Counted from the first letter of the stretch, positions 35,100 to 44,160 are shown. The stretch: DNA of 64,000 nt from Afifella aestuarii (GCF_004023665.1 NZ_SAUF01000001.1:682001-746000), one strand, 5' to 3'. A program made the numbers and translations. The notes: generated by a model not told the origin, from the sequence alone.

Positions 35100-35855
35100 G
35101 TGGGTGATGCCGTGTCACCTTCGCTGGCTGAAGATGACATCCATATCTGGACCTGGCGGCTCGACGGCGATTTCCTGAGTGCGTGCGGTGACTGTCTCAC
35201 CCCTGAGGAGAGAGATCGCTGCGCAGGGCTGTCTGAGCCTCATGCTCAGATCCGCTTTGCCGCGGCCCGCAATGGTCTCCGGTTTCTGCTGGCCCGTTAT
35301 CTCGGGGGCGAGCCTTCGGAGGTCAATTTGAAAGAAGGTCGGTGCGGGAAGCCTGACCTCGGCTTGGGCGCCGACATGGCGTTCAATCTCGCGCATGCTG
35401 GCGACCTCGCTGCCGTCGCACTGTGCCGTGGCGGGGAGGTGGGGATCGATATCGAAGCGGAAACGGCGGGACATATCGAGCTCCGTGGGATCCTCTCTGC
35501 GGAGGAGGAGCAGCAGCTTCACCTGCTCGGCCTCTCTCCCGACCGTTCCGTTCTGCTTCAGATCTGGGTCTGGAAAGAGGCAGTGTTGAAGGCGTCGGGT
35601 CTTGGTCTGTCGGTTGATCCCGCCAAGGTCGTTCTCACTTTCGAGCGGCAGGGACGCCGGCTCGCGGCACGAAACGGTGCGGTGCCAGGTTTCGGCTCTT
35701 ATGAGCTTCGGAGTTTTGTGCCGGTGCCGGGGTTTGTCGGGGCGGTGGCCGTGACGCGGGAAGGTCTGCGGATGCTCTCTTTCTCGCTTTGCCGCGAATA
35801 TCTGAACGAGGCATGCCGGATGTGGTCGGACGTGGGTCGGATTAAGGCCTCATAA
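35100..35855 (+). CDS. Sfp-type 4'-phosphopantetheinyl transferase
   Basis: This enzyme of about 251 residues carries the two signatures of the Sfp/Gsp group: VGIDIEAE at about residue 116, with the magnesium-binding acidic residues, and VWKEAVLKASG at about 157. It transfers phosphopantetheine from CoA to carrier-protein serines. GTG 35100 is the longest start; GTG 35112, with GGAG 11 bases upstream, is an alternative. It is the only such enzyme in the window. Together with the carrier-thioesterase protein at 20561 it brackets the polysaccharide locus, so it probably activates that carrier. It converges on and overlaps the end of the IclR gene by six bases. Confidence 0.87.
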   Translation: MGDAVSPSLAEDDIHIWTWRLDGDFLSACGDCLTPEERDRCAGLSEPHAQIRFAAARNGLRFLLARYLGGEPSEVNLKEGRCGKPDLGLGADMAFNLAHAGDLAAVALCRGGEVGIDIEAETAGHIELRGILSAEEEQQLHLLGLSPDRSVLLQIWVWKEAVLKASGLGLSVDPAKVVLTFERQGRRLAARNGAVPGFGSYELRSFVPVPGFVGAVAVTREGLRMLSFSLCREYLNEACRMWSDVGRIKAS

Positions 35856-36683
35856 CTTGCCTGGACCGCCCTCCGTGTAGCCCATCTCCAGAGAGATCCG
35901 TGACGCGGCGTTGCAGACCTGCCTGACCAATTCATCCTGACGGGCTTCGTCGAAGCGGTACATGGGCAGCGTGATGGTGATGGCACCGACAGGGCGGTGC
36001 TGAAGGTCGCGCACGATTGCGGAAATGCCGCCGGCATCTTCGGAAAGCTCGCCGCGATTGATGGCGAAGCCGCGCATACGGATCTCGTCGATCTGGCCGC
36101 GAAGTGCCTGCGGGTCCGTGATTGTGCAGGGTGTGTGGCGCGGCAGGGTTTCCGCAAGGATCGCTTCGATCTCCGCTTCGGGCGCGAAGGCCAGTAGCAG
36201 CTTGCCCGACGCCGTACAGTGGGGTGCGTTGCTCTGGCCGGGTCCTGCATAATGCGTAATCGCGTTGGTGCCGATGACCTGGTCGAGGCTGATCGCTTCC
36301 AGCCCGTTCCAGACGCTGAAACTCGCCGTCTCGCCTGTGTCGTGCGCCAGCCGCTCCATGTGTTTGTGTGCGATCGTGGAGATGCCGCGGCTCGTGAGGA
36401 TCGGCGCTGCGATGGCGATCAGGCCTATGCCCAGGATGATGCGTTCGCTCGCCGGCTCGCGCTCCAAAAGCCCCTCGTCTTCGAGCGTGGCGACGACCCT
36501 TGAAATCGAGCTTTTGTGGAGCCCGATGCGGCGCGCGATCTCGTTGATGCCGATACTTCCGCCTGCCTGCGACACGCAGCGCAGAACCTCCACGGCGTGC
36601 CTTGCGGCGACAACCCCGGGACGGCGGGCGGCTGGTTCTGCTGAATTCTTGGGCATCGCTGCATTCTGACCTTTTCGAGGCAT
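35850..36683 (-). CDS. IclR-family transcriptional regulator
   Basis: This 277-residue regulator has an N-terminal winged helix (about residues 32-90, with GINEIARRIGLHKSSISRVV) and a C-terminal IclR effector domain (about 105-270, including a SNAPHCTASGKLLLA segment typical of the family). I prefer ATG 36683, with GAGG upstream, over 36656; the frame reads further 5' but with odd composition. It is divergent from the UbiD operon. A 17-base perfect palindrome lies between the two genes, so it probably controls that operon in response to a pathway metabolite. Confidence 0.87.
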   Translation of the reverse strand: MPRKGQNAAMPKNSAEPAARRPGVVAARHAVEVLRCVSQAGGSIGINEIARRIGLHKSSISRVVATLEDEGLLEREPASERIILGIGLIAIAAPILTSRGISTIAHKHMERLAHDTGETASFSVWNGLEAISLDQVIGTNAITHYAGPGQSNAPHCTASGKLLLAFAPEAEIEAILAETLPRHTPCTITDPQALRGQIDEIRMRGFAINRGELSEDAGGISAIVRDLQHRPVGAITITLPMYRFDEARQDELVRQVCNAASRISLEMGYTEGGPGKL

Positions 36684-36727
36684 CTCGTGCTTGACCTCTG
36701 TCAGATGAAAGTCAATCATAGCTAAAC

Positions 36728-36752
36728 GCAACAGCGTTGCGCAATGCGCAAC
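36728..36752. promoter_or_regulatory. Operator-like palindromes in the IclR/UbiD intergenic region
   Basis: GTTGCGCAATGCGCAAC at 36736-36752 is a perfect 8-1-8 palindrome. It overlaps GCAAC-AGC-GTTGC at 36728-36740. It sits about 17 bases before the UbiD start and 45 bases before the IclR start. IclR regulators usually bind such inverted repeats. The position fits control of both divergent genes. Confidence 0.62.
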
Positions 36753-36768
36753 AACAGGAAACGATTTG

Positions 36769-38121
36769 ATGAAGGCCAAAACGGCATTCCGTGAGGTGGT
36801 GCGAGAACTCGAGGCGCGAGGCGCCCTTGCAACCGTCTCGCGGCAAGTTGATCCCAAGCACGAACTGACGGCTGTCATGCGGCAAATGCAGAAGAGCGAG
36901 AACAAAGCGCTTCTGTTTCGTTCCGTTGCCGGTTCCGACCAGCCGGTCGTAACCAATGTCTTCGGTTTCCGCAGCCACGTGGCGGCTGCTCTCGGTCTCG
37001 AAGAAGCCGATCTGCTTTCTTCGCTCGTCCAGTTGGAGAACCAGCGTCTTCCGACGGAAAGAGTAGACGAGGCTCCCGTTCAGGAAGTCGTCGTGGCTGG
37101 CGCCGATGTCGACGTCTCCCGCGATATTCCGCAGGTGGTGTTCTCGGAGCTCGATGCCGGGGCCTATCTGACGGCCGGTGTGTTGATCGCGCCGCATCCG
37201 GAGACCGGTGTCTACAATGCCTCATGGAACCGTTGCCAGCTCGTTGGCGGCGACCGGATGCGGGTGCGGATGATGCCGCCTCAGCATCTTGGGCGCTATC
37301 ATCAGGTGGCGGAGGAAAAAGGGCAGAATCTTCCCTGCGCCATCGTCATCGGAGCGCCTCCGGGAGTGATGTTTTCAGCCGCTTCGAAAGTGCCCTTCGA
37401 AGTGGATGAGCTGGAAGTGGCCGGCGCCTGGCAGGGCAGTCCCTTGCGCGTCACGCGCTGCAAGACGATCCCCGTCGATGTGCCGGCGGATGCGGAGATG
37501 GTGATCGAAGGGGAAGTCATCGCCGGCGTGCGCGAGGATGAGGGTCCCTTCGGCGAATTCACCGACGGTTATGTGCCGGTGATGAAGAACCACGTCTTTC
37601 GTGTGACCGCCATCACGCGGCGCCGCGATGCGATCTATCATGCGATCCTCGCCGGCGGCACCGAAGATCTCAATCTCGTCGGCGTTCCGATCCAGACCGA
37701 GATCTACAAAAAAGTCTCGTCCTTCGTGCCGCGCATCCGCGACATCGCCACTCCTGGCTATGTCTTTGGCTGCGTGATTTCCATCGAGAAGAAGAGCGAG
37801 GATCAGTCGAAGAATGCCGTGCTTGCGGCTATTGCTGCCTATTCGTGGACAAAAGTTGTCGTTGTCGTCGATGAGGACGTTGATCCTTTCAACGCGGCCG
37901 ATGTTCTATGGGCGATTCAAACGCGTGCGACGCCCGATACCGGCGTTTACGTTTTTCCGCGTGTGCCGAGCTATACACGCGAGGACGTGCGGGAGGTGCA
38001 TCGCGGCAAGATCGGCATCGATGCGACCGTGCCGCTGCATATGAAGAAATTGTTCGAGCGACGACGCTTTCCGGGAGAATCTGACGTGCGTCTGGAGGAG
38101 TATATCGATGGCGGGTGTTAG
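36769..38121 (+). CDS. UbiD-family (prenylated-FMN) decarboxylase
   Basis: This 450-residue enzyme is of the UbiD/Fdc1 superfamily. The metal and cofactor motif NASWNR places Asn150 and Arg155 at the positions of Fdc1 Asn168 and Arg173. EGPFGE gives Glu258 and Glu263, five apart like the catalytic Fdc1 Glu277/Glu282 pair. All key residues for prFMN chemistry are therefore kept. These enzymes reversibly decarboxylate aromatic, heteroaromatic or alpha,beta-unsaturated acids. ATG 36769 has AGGAAA upstream. It leads a nine-gene run that also contains UbiX, the enzyme making its cofactor. The substrate is unknown, and the context does not suggest ubiquinone synthesis. Confidence 0.88.
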   Translation: MKAKTAFREVVRELEARGALATVSRQVDPKHELTAVMRQMQKSENKALLFRSVAGSDQPVVTNVFGFRSHVAAALGLEEADLLSSLVQLENQRLPTERVDEAPVQEVVVAGADVDVSRDIPQVVFSELDAGAYLTAGVLIAPHPETGVYNASWNRCQLVGGDRMRVRMMPPQHLGRYHQVAEEKGQNLPCAIVIGAPPGVMFSAASKVPFEVDELEVAGAWQGSPLRVTRCKTIPVDVPADAEMVIEGEVIAGVREDEGPFGEFTDGYVPVMKNHVFRVTAITRRRDAIYHAILAGGTEDLNLVGVPIQTEIYKKVSSFVPRIRDIATPGYVFGCVISIEKKSEDQSKNAVLAAIAAYSWTKVVVVVDEDVDPFNAADVLWAIQTRATPDTGVYVFPRVPSYTREDVREVHRGKIGIDATVPLHMKKLFERRRFPGESDVRLEEYIDGGC

Positions 38122-39139
38122 CCTCGAGAATATCGGCGAGGCGATCGACCATCTGGTCACGGCGCCCATGTCGAATTGGACGATCCTGAAAGGCATTCCG
38201 CTTCTGAAGCTTTATGCGCGGGCCCGGGAGAAAGCTGGCGGGGAGGCGGTGACGCTCACCGCTACGCGCCTTCTGGAGAATCGCGTGGGGCCAGGTGACC
38301 GGGTCCTCGTCTTGAGCGGCTTCATCATGCGAGATTACGGGCTGCCGGAAACGGATGGGCCGATCGGCGCGGCCGTTCTGGCGCGCGCCCTTGCCATCGC
38401 TCTCGGCGCCGTGCCTATCGGTATCTCCGAGGCCTCTGTCGTGCCCTGCATGGAGGCGTGTTTTTCGGCTGCGGGTCTGATCCCGGCCACGCCTGATACC
38501 CTCGGCTCCGGACGCAATCGCTGCGCACTCCTCGACTTTCCTGTCGATGCGGCCGAGGCGGAGCGCGCGGCGGCCGAAATTCTCGACCGCTATCAGCCGA
38601 AAGCCGTCATCGCGGTCGAGCGGCCGGGCGCCGGCGCGGACGGGCATTATCACGGCGGCGGCGGTTTCGAGATCTCTGGCTTCACGGCCAAAACAGACGT
38701 TCTCTACCGGATGGCACGCGAGCGTGGCATCGCCACGATCGGTATCGGCGATCTCGGCAACGAGCTCGGTATGGGCACAGTCGCCGACGAGGTCCGGGAA
38801 TATGTGCCGCTCGGCGAGACGATCGCCGCCGAACAGCCGGCCGACGTGACGGTCGTCGCCAATATCTCCAACTGGGGCGCTTACGGGATTGCGGCCTGTC
38901 TTGCCGCCTCGACTGGACGCGAAGCGGCTTTCCACGACGGGCGAGAGGAAGAGCGACTGATCGAGGCTTGCGTGCGCGCAGGCGCGATCGACCCCGTCGG
39001 CGGGCAGTTCCGGCTCTATGTCGACGGGACCGACGCGCGCACCAATGCGGCCATGGTCGATCTGTTGCGCTCGCTGGTCGTCTTGAGCCGGGAAGGTGCC
39101 AACGTCACAGACTATCAGACGTCATGGCAGAAGCGGTGA
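38108..39139 (+). CDS. DUF4392 protein (D-glutamate cyclase C-terminal domain-like)
   Basis: This 343-residue protein matches the DUF4392 family by its VIAVERPGAGADGHYHG segment and the GIGDLGNELGMG loop. It overlaps the UbiD gene by 14 bases, so the two are coupled. The mitochondrial D-glutamate cyclase carries this domain, and bacterial members are often adjacent to decarboxylase or hydro-lyase genes. A ring-closing or ring-opening step on an amino-dicarboxylate-like compound is possible. That is inference from family and context; the actual reaction is open. Confidence 0.72.
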   Translation: MAGVSLENIGEAIDHLVTAPMSNWTILKGIPLLKLYARAREKAGGEAVTLTATRLLENRVGPGDRVLVLSGFIMRDYGLPETDGPIGAAVLARALAIALGAVPIGISEASVVPCMEACFSAAGLIPATPDTLGSGRNRCALLDFPVDAAEAERAAAEILDRYQPKAVIAVERPGAGADGHYHGGGGFEISGFTAKTDVLYRMARERGIATIGIGDLGNELGMGTVADEVREYVPLGETIAAEQPADVTVVANISNWGAYGIAACLAASTGREAAFHDGREEERLIEACVRAGAIDPVGGQFRLYVDGTDARTNAAMVDLLRSLVVLSREGANVTDYQTSWQKR

Positions 39140-39852
39140 CCGCGGGCTCCGCTCTCTCCAGGCGCCGCGTCGGCCTTATCGTGCCGTCGGTCAATGCGGT
39201 GATCGAGCCGGATTGCGCGCGTATCGCCTGGCCAAATGTCACCTTTCATGCGACGCGGGTCATGCTGCGCGAGACGACGCCCGAGGGGCTTCGTCAGATG
39301 AACGATGGCGTTGCGGCCGCCGCCGATCTCATCGCTTCCGTCACGCCCGATGTTGTCGCCTTCGCCTGCACCAGCGGCTCCTTCATCGACGGCGAGGAGG
39401 GCCTCGCCCGCCAGATCGCTTCGATCGAGGCGCGCGTCGGTTGTCCCGTCGTCTCAACTTCGCGCTGCATCGTCGCAGCGATGGCCCATCTCAACGCGAC
39501 TAAGGTCGCCCTTGCGACGCCTTATCTCGACGAGGTGAATGCGGCCGAATTGGCCTTTCTTGAAAGCCATGGCCTGACCGTGACCAATCTGCGCGGGCTC
39601 GGGCTTTCCGGAAAGGCGATCCGCGAAGTGCCGCCCGAGCGTGTGAAGGAGCTGGTGCGTGATGTCGATACGCCGGACAGCGAGGCGATTTTCGTGAGCT
39701 GCACCGATCTGCGGGCGCTCGAGGTCGCCGAGGAGCTTGAAAATGAATGCGGCAAGCCGGTTTTGACGAGCAACCAGGTCACATTGTGGGGCGTCCGCAA
39801 TGCTCTCGGCGGGGTTCCGGCGGTCACAGGTTACGGGAACCTGCTCGCATGA
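39124..39852 (+). CDS. Asp/Glu racemase-superfamily protein (maleate isomerase/AMDase-like)
   Basis: This 242-residue protein has the two cysteines of the superfamily: Cys82 in FACTSGS and Cys193 in VSCTDL, each at the end of a beta strand in one half of the pseudo-symmetric fold. An N-terminal VGLIVPSVN segment is typical of the maleate isomerase and arylmalonate decarboxylase branch. Possible reactions are racemisation, cis-trans isomerisation or decarboxylation of a dicarboxylate. Its ATG lies 16 bases inside the DUF4392 gene, and its stop overlaps the aminotransferase start (ATGA). Confidence 0.83.
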   Translation: MAEAVTAGSALSRRRVGLIVPSVNAVIEPDCARIAWPNVTFHATRVMLRETTPEGLRQMNDGVAAAADLIASVTPDVVAFACTSGSFIDGEEGLARQIASIEARVGCPVVSTSRCIVAAMAHLNATKVALATPYLDEVNAAELAFLESHGLTVTNLRGLGLSGKAIREVPPERVKELVRDVDTPDSEAIFVSCTDLRALEVAEELENECGKPVLTSNQVTLWGVRNALGGVPAVTGYGNLLA

Positions 39853-40949
39853 CGCTCAACCCGCAAAGCGCCGAAATGTCTTCGACGCGCCTCTATGAAG
39901 CCGAGACCTCGCCCGATTTGATCGCCGAGCGGTACGGTCTTGCCCGCGAGGCCGTCATCGACTTCTCCCTCAATGTGAACCCTTTCGGCCCGCCGCCCGC
40001 TGCCGTCGAAGCCGCGCGGCGTGCCTGCGGTGCCATTCACCTTTATCCCGACCTCAATTATTCGCAGCTGCGGCGGGCGCTTGCCGCGCGCCACCGTGTC
40101 GACGAGGCGATGTTCTTCTTCGGCGCCGGGCTCGACGACGTCATCAAGCTCATTCTGCAGGCCTGGACGAGCGCGGGCGACGATGTCCTCGTGCATCTGC
40201 CGACGTTTCCGCGTTACGAGCTCGAGGCCTCCCTGCGCGGTTGCCGGATCGTTGCGGTGGAAAATGCCGAGCCGGAGCTGATCGACGCGGGACGGATCGA
40301 AAAGGCGCTCGTGGCGCACAAGCCCGCACTCGCCTTCATCTGCTCGCCGAACAATCCGACCGGCGCACGTCTCACCCGGAGCGAGATCGCGCGGCTCGCA
40401 GAAGCGGCGCCGGAGACCATTCTGGTCGTCGACGAAGCCTTGATCAATCCGGCGGAGGAGGGGGCCGTCGGCCTCGTCGTCAATCACCGCAATCTCGTCG
40501 TCCTGCGCACCTTCTCGAAATATTTCGGCATTGCCGGCATGCGTGTCGGTTATGCGATCGCGAGCCCGGATCTCGTTGCCGTCGCCGAGGTCGGGCGTCC
40601 GCCTTTCAACCTCGCTTTGCCGTCGCTCGACGCGGCGATCGCGGCCCTTTCAGACCGTGAGTTTCTCGCCCGCTGCAAAGCGACCTTTGCCGAAGAGTTC
40701 GCGCATTTCCTGACGGAGATCGCGTCCGATCCACGCCTCAAGGTGCGCGGCCACAACGCCAATATGATCCTCCTCGATCTCGGCGGGCGCGATCCGGGAG
40801 AGGCGGCCGAAAACCTCGCGCGCCGCGGCCTCATCGTCGCCGACGCCACATCCTTCCACGGGCTTGAAAGGGATCATGTCCTGCGCATTTCTCTGCGCTC
40901 ACGGGCGGACAACGACAGGCTCATCAAGGCCTTGAAGGAGCTGCCATGA
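39849..40949 (+). CDS. PLP-dependent class I/II aminotransferase (CobD/HisC-like)
   Basis: This 366-residue enzyme of the aspartate aminotransferase fold has the PLP-binding Lys224 in FSKYFGIAGMRVGYA, a CSPNNPTG turn and an RISLRS arginine near the C-terminus. It most resembles L-threonine-O-3-phosphate decarboxylase (CobD) and histidinol-phosphate aminotransferase. The cobS/cobT genes are far away at 56767-59655, so a cobalamin role is unlikely. In this operon it may transaminate or decarboxylate a pathway amino acid. It overlaps its neighbours on both sides by four bases (ATGA). Confidence 0.83.
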   Translation: MTLNPQSAEMSSTRLYEAETSPDLIAERYGLAREAVIDFSLNVNPFGPPPAAVEAARRACGAIHLYPDLNYSQLRRALAARHRVDEAMFFFGAGLDDVIKLILQAWTSAGDDVLVHLPTFPRYELEASLRGCRIVAVENAEPELIDAGRIEKALVAHKPALAFICSPNNPTGARLTRSEIARLAEAAPETILVVDEALINPAEEGAVGLVVNHRNLVVLRTFSKYFGIAGMRVGYAIASPDLVAVAEVGRPPFNLALPSLDAAIAALSDREFLARCKATFAEEFAHFLTEIASDPRLKVRGHNANMILLDLGGRDPGEAAENLARRGLIVADATSFHGLERDHVLRISLRSRADNDRLIKALKELP

Positions 40950-41740
40950 CCGCCTCGTCGGGACGGGCCGAGAAAAAGGGGCGGGGCAAGGCGCGCCTGC
41001 CCTTCGACAGCCTCATACTGTGCCTCGCCGTCGTCCTCGCCTGGCAGGCGGTCACATATTTCGGCGATGTTCCCGCCTATCTCCTGCCGCCGCCTTCGGC
41101 GATCGCCGAGCGCATCTATTCCGATTTCGGACTGCTCTTCAGCCATTCTCTGGTCACCGCCAAAGAGGTCCTGATCGGCTTTCTTCTGTCGATCGTGATC
41201 AGCGTCCCGCTTGCCGCGATCCTGGCGCAGTTCCCACTGGTCGAGCGGATGCTCTATCCGCTTCTCGTCGCCTCGCAGACGGTGCCGAAGGTGGCGATCG
41301 CGCCGCTGCTCGTCGTCTGGTTCGGCTTTGGGCTGTTTCCCAAGATCCTGATTGCCTTCCTCATCTGCTTCTTCCCGATCCTGGTCGATTCCCTCGTCGG
41401 GTTTCGCTCCATGCCCAAGGAAATCGCCTGGCTCGCCCGCTCCACCGGGGCCTCGCGCTGGAAGGTCTTCCTGCATTTCCAGGTGCCGGCAGCTCTGCCG
41501 AACATCTTCGCCGGCGTGAAGGTGGCTTCGACACTCGCCATCGTCGGGGCGATCGTCGGGGAGTTCGTCGCCGCCGACAGCGGGCTCGGCTATCAGCTCA
41601 TCGTGGCGAATGGTTCGCTCGATGTGACGCTCTCCTTCAGTATCCTGATCGTCTTGAGCGTCATGGGGATGTTGTTGTTCGCCCTCGTCGATCTCGCCGA
41701 GCGCCTGGCGCTTCCCTGGCATGTCTCGCAGCGCTCGTGA
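40946..41740 (+). CDS. ABC transporter permease (NitT/TauT/SsuC type)
   Basis: This 264-residue membrane protein has about six helices. The EAA-like loop GFRSMPKEIAWLARSTGASR precedes a hydrophobic core, and the C-terminus ends in a basic tail. The length and a VPAALPNIFAGVK segment match SsuC/TauC-type permeases, which import anions such as sulfonates, nitrate, aromatic acids or pyrimidine precursors. It overlaps the aminotransferase gene by four bases and is followed by its ATPase. Confidence 0.9.
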   Translation: MTASSGRAEKKGRGKARLPFDSLILCLAVVLAWQAVTYFGDVPAYLLPPPSAIAERIYSDFGLLFSHSLVTAKEVLIGFLLSIVISVPLAAILAQFPLVERMLYPLLVASQTVPKVAIAPLLVVWFGFGLFPKILIAFLICFFPILVDSLVGFRSMPKEIAWLARSTGASRWKVFLHFQVPAALPNIFAGVKVASTLAIVGAIVGEFVAADSGLGYQLIVANGSLDVTLSFSILIVLSVMGMLLFALVDLAERLALPWHVSQRS

Positions 41741-41753
41741 GGAGACGGTGACA

Positions 41754-42530
41754 ATGGAGCCCGCCCTCGATTTTTCCGCCGTCAGCAAGACCTTCACGAC
41801 ATCCAGCGGGCCGGTGAAGGCTCTCGACGATGTCAGCTTCTCTATCGCCGAGGGTGAATTTCTCGCCGTCCTCGGGCCGAGCGGCTGCGGCAAGAGCACA
41901 CTCCTGTCTCTCGCCGCCGGTCTGGAGCGTCCGACCTCCGGGGGCGTGAAGACGGCGGGCCGGGTTATCGATCGGGCCGTCACCGACATCGGCATCGTCT
42001 TTCAGACCGATGCGCTGCTCGATTGGCGCAGCGTCCTTCAGAACGTGATGATCCAGCCGCAGATGCGCGGCCTCAGGACGAGCGAGTATGAAGGCAAGGC
42101 ACGCGAGCTTTTAGAACTTGTCGGGCTTGCCGGCTTTGAGGAGAAATATCCCTACGAGCTCTCGGGCGGCATGCGCCAACGAGTCTCCATCTGCCGTGCG
42201 CTCGTGCACAATCCTTCGCTTCTTCTGATGGACGAGCCTTTCGGGGCGCTCGACGCGCTGACGCGCGAACAGATGGTGATGGAGCTACATCACATCTGGC
42301 TTCGCACCCACAAAAGCGTGATGTTCGTCACGCATGATATTCAGGAGGCGGTTCTCTTGGCCCAGCGTGTGCTGGTCATGACGCCACGGCCTGGTCGAAT
42401 TGCTGAGATTATCGAGGTGGATCTCCCCCTCCAGCGCACACCAGACATTATGGAGAGCGAGAAGTTCACGCAGAAAGTCGCCCATATCCGCCACCTCTTC
42501 GAGGCACATGGTGTGCTGAAGAAGTACTGA
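41754..42530 (+). CDS. ABC transporter ATPase (NitT/TauT/SsuB type)
   Basis: This 258-residue ATPase has Walker A GPSGCGKST at about residues 39-47, the ELSGGMRQRV signature, Walker B LLLMDEPFGALD and the H-loop THDIQEA. It has no C-terminal TOBE domain, which suits the TauB/SsuB class. ATG 41754 is preceded by GAGGAGA. A start 33 bases further upstream would overlap the permease gene. Confidence 0.9.
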   Translation: MEPALDFSAVSKTFTTSSGPVKALDDVSFSIAEGEFLAVLGPSGCGKSTLLSLAAGLERPTSGGVKTAGRVIDRAVTDIGIVFQTDALLDWRSVLQNVMIQPQMRGLRTSEYEGKARELLELVGLAGFEEKYPYELSGGMRQRVSICRALVHNPSLLLMDEPFGALDALTREQMVMELHHIWLRTHKSVMFVTHDIQEAVLLAQRVLVMTPRPGRIAEIIEVDLPLQRTPDIMESEKFTQKVAHIRHLFEAHGVLKKY

Positions 42531-42548
42531 TATTTGGAGAAGGATCGA

Positions 42549-43559
42549 ATGAAACTCACGCGACGCACTCTTCTTGTCTGCGCGACGGCGCTCGGATTGA
42601 CCCTTCCCGCGGGGATGACCGAGGCCCTGGCGCAGGACAAAGACCTCAAAAAAGTCACCGTCCGTCTCGCCTTCAACTACAACGGCCACCGTTCGCCGTA
42701 CCTCCTGGGGGTCGACAAGGGCTTCTACGAGGAAGAAGGCCTTGATGTGGAAGTCCTCGAGGGCAAGGGCGTGACATCGTCCATGCAGCTCGTCGCCAAC
42801 AAGCAGGACACTTTTGCCATCATCGATCCGCCCTCGCTGATGCTGGGTGCGGCCCAGGGCATGCCGCTGCGCATCGTGGCGCAGCTCTACCAGGTGAGCC
42901 CCAACGCGGTGATCAGCTGGAAGGAAGAGAACATCAAGAAGCCGGCCGATCTCGTCGGCAAGACCGTCGCCACATTGCAGGGCGATACGACCACGACCAT
43001 GCTCTATGCGCTTCTCGCTCGTAACGACGTGGAGCGTAACGACGTCAAGATCGTGGCGACGGACGGCGGCACCCGCAATCAGACATTCCTGGCGAAGCGC
43101 GCCGCAGCGCTGACCGGCTTTTCCAACGATTCCTATCTCGGCATGAAGGCGACCACCGAGGATGATGTCGACTACTTCATGTATTCCGATTTCGGCATCG
43201 ACACGATGGGCGACGCGTTGGCCGCCAATACCGATACGATCGAAGAAGATCCGGAAATGGTCGCCGCCTTCGTCAAGGCGACCTTGCGTTCCTATGCCTA
43301 CGCTCTGGAACATCCGGAGGAGGCGATCGACTCCCTGATCAAGCGTTCGCCGACCCGCGACAAGGACGTGGCGGTGGAGAAGCTCAAGGCGACGGCGGAG
43401 CTGATGACCTCTGACGTGACCGAAGAGCACGGCATCGGCTATTCCGACAAGGCGCGCTTCGAACAGACGCAGGAGCTGATGGCGGAATTCGGTGGGCTGA
43501 CCAAGACGGTGGACGACGTCTCGGTCTATTACACCAACGATTTCCTCCCGAAGAACTGA
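42549..43559 (+). CDS. ABC transporter substrate-binding protein (THI5/NMT1/SsuA-like)
   Basis: This 336-residue protein has a signal peptide that begins with TRRTLL, which may be Tat- or Sec-dependent. The NMT1/THI5-like fold follows (VRLAFNYNGHRSPYLLGVDKG near the start). GGAGAAGG lies upstream of ATG 42549. Such proteins bind planar heterocycles or small anions. It supplies the ligand for the permease/ATPase pair just upstream, so its ligand should be the substrate of this operon. The ligand cannot be deduced from the sequence. Confidence 0.88.
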   Translation: MKLTRRTLLVCATALGLTLPAGMTEALAQDKDLKKVTVRLAFNYNGHRSPYLLGVDKGFYEEEGLDVEVLEGKGVTSSMQLVANKQDTFAIIDPPSLMLGAAQGMPLRIVAQLYQVSPNAVISWKEENIKKPADLVGKTVATLQGDTTTTMLYALLARNDVERNDVKIVATDGGTRNQTFLAKRAAALTGFSNDSYLGMKATTEDDVDYFMYSDFGIDTMGDALAANTDTIEEDPEMVAAFVKATLRSYAYALEHPEEAIDSLIKRSPTRDKDVAVEKLKATAELMTSDVTEEHGIGYSDKARFEQTQELMAEFGGLTKTVDDVSVYYTNDFLPKN

Positions 43560-43578
43560 AAGAGGTAGGTAAGTCCTC

Positions 43579-44160
43579 GTGCGCAAGCGTCTCGTCGTCG
43601 GTATCAGTGGTGCATCCGGTGTCATTTACGGGGTTCGGGCTCTCGACCTGCTTCGGGAGCTCGACTTCGAAGTGCATCTGGTGATGACCAAGTCCGCACA
43701 GATCACTCTGGCGCACGAGACGGACCTGAAAGTGGCCGATGTCCACGCCCGCGCCGATGTCGTTTACAAGCCTGAAGACATCGGCGCGGCAATCGCCAGC
43801 GGTTCCTTCCGCACGGAGGGGATGCTGGTGGCGCCGTGTTCGATCCGCAGCCTTTCCGAAATTGCCTGGGGTGTTACGGCAGGGCTCCTGAGCCGCGCCG
43901 CCGACGTCGTCTTGAAGGATCGCCGGCGTCTCGTCCTCATGGTCCGCGAGACACCTTTGCATCTCGGGCATCTCCGCACGATGACCCAGGCGACGGAAGC
44001 CGGCGCGATCATCATGCCACCGGTTCCCGCGTTTTATGCCAAGCCCCGATCGCTCGACGATATGGTCGAACAAAGTGTGGCTCGCGCCCTCGACCTTCTC
44101 GGTCTCCACAACGACAAGGTCCGTCGCTGGGGCGAGCCGACGCCACACGCCGAGGCCTGA
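43579..44160 (+). CDS. UbiX-family flavin prenyltransferase
   Basis: This 193-residue protein of the UbiX/PadI group has a GISGASGVIYG FMN-binding loop at about residues 9-19, an APCSIRSLSEIAWG segment near 85 and a MVRETPLHLGHL region near 120. UbiX makes prenylated FMN, the cofactor of UbiD enzymes, so it should serve the UbiD protein at the head of this operon. The start is GTG 43579 and the stop abuts the following ATG. A second UbiX for ubiquinone synthesis may exist elsewhere. Confidence 0.9.
   Translation: MRKRLVVGISGASGVIYGVRALDLLRELDFEVHLVMTKSAQITLAHETDLKVADVHARADVVYKPEDIGAAIASGSFRTEGMLVAPCSIRSLSEIAWGVTAGLLSRAADVVLKDRRRLVLMVRETPLHLGHLRTMTQATEAGAIIMPPVPAFYAKPRSLDDMVEQSVARALDLLGLHNDKVRRWGEPTPHAEA

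Noticed and set aside
34724-35107. Possible small membrane protein before the phosphopantetheinyl transferase
   Set aside because: It has a hydrophobic segment, but no clear ribosome binding site and no recognised family. I kept it only as a note.
39849-40949. CobD of cobalamin synthesis
   Set aside because: The family resemblance is real, but the gene sits in the UbiD operon and no cobalamin gene adjoins it; cobS and cobT are about 16 kb away.
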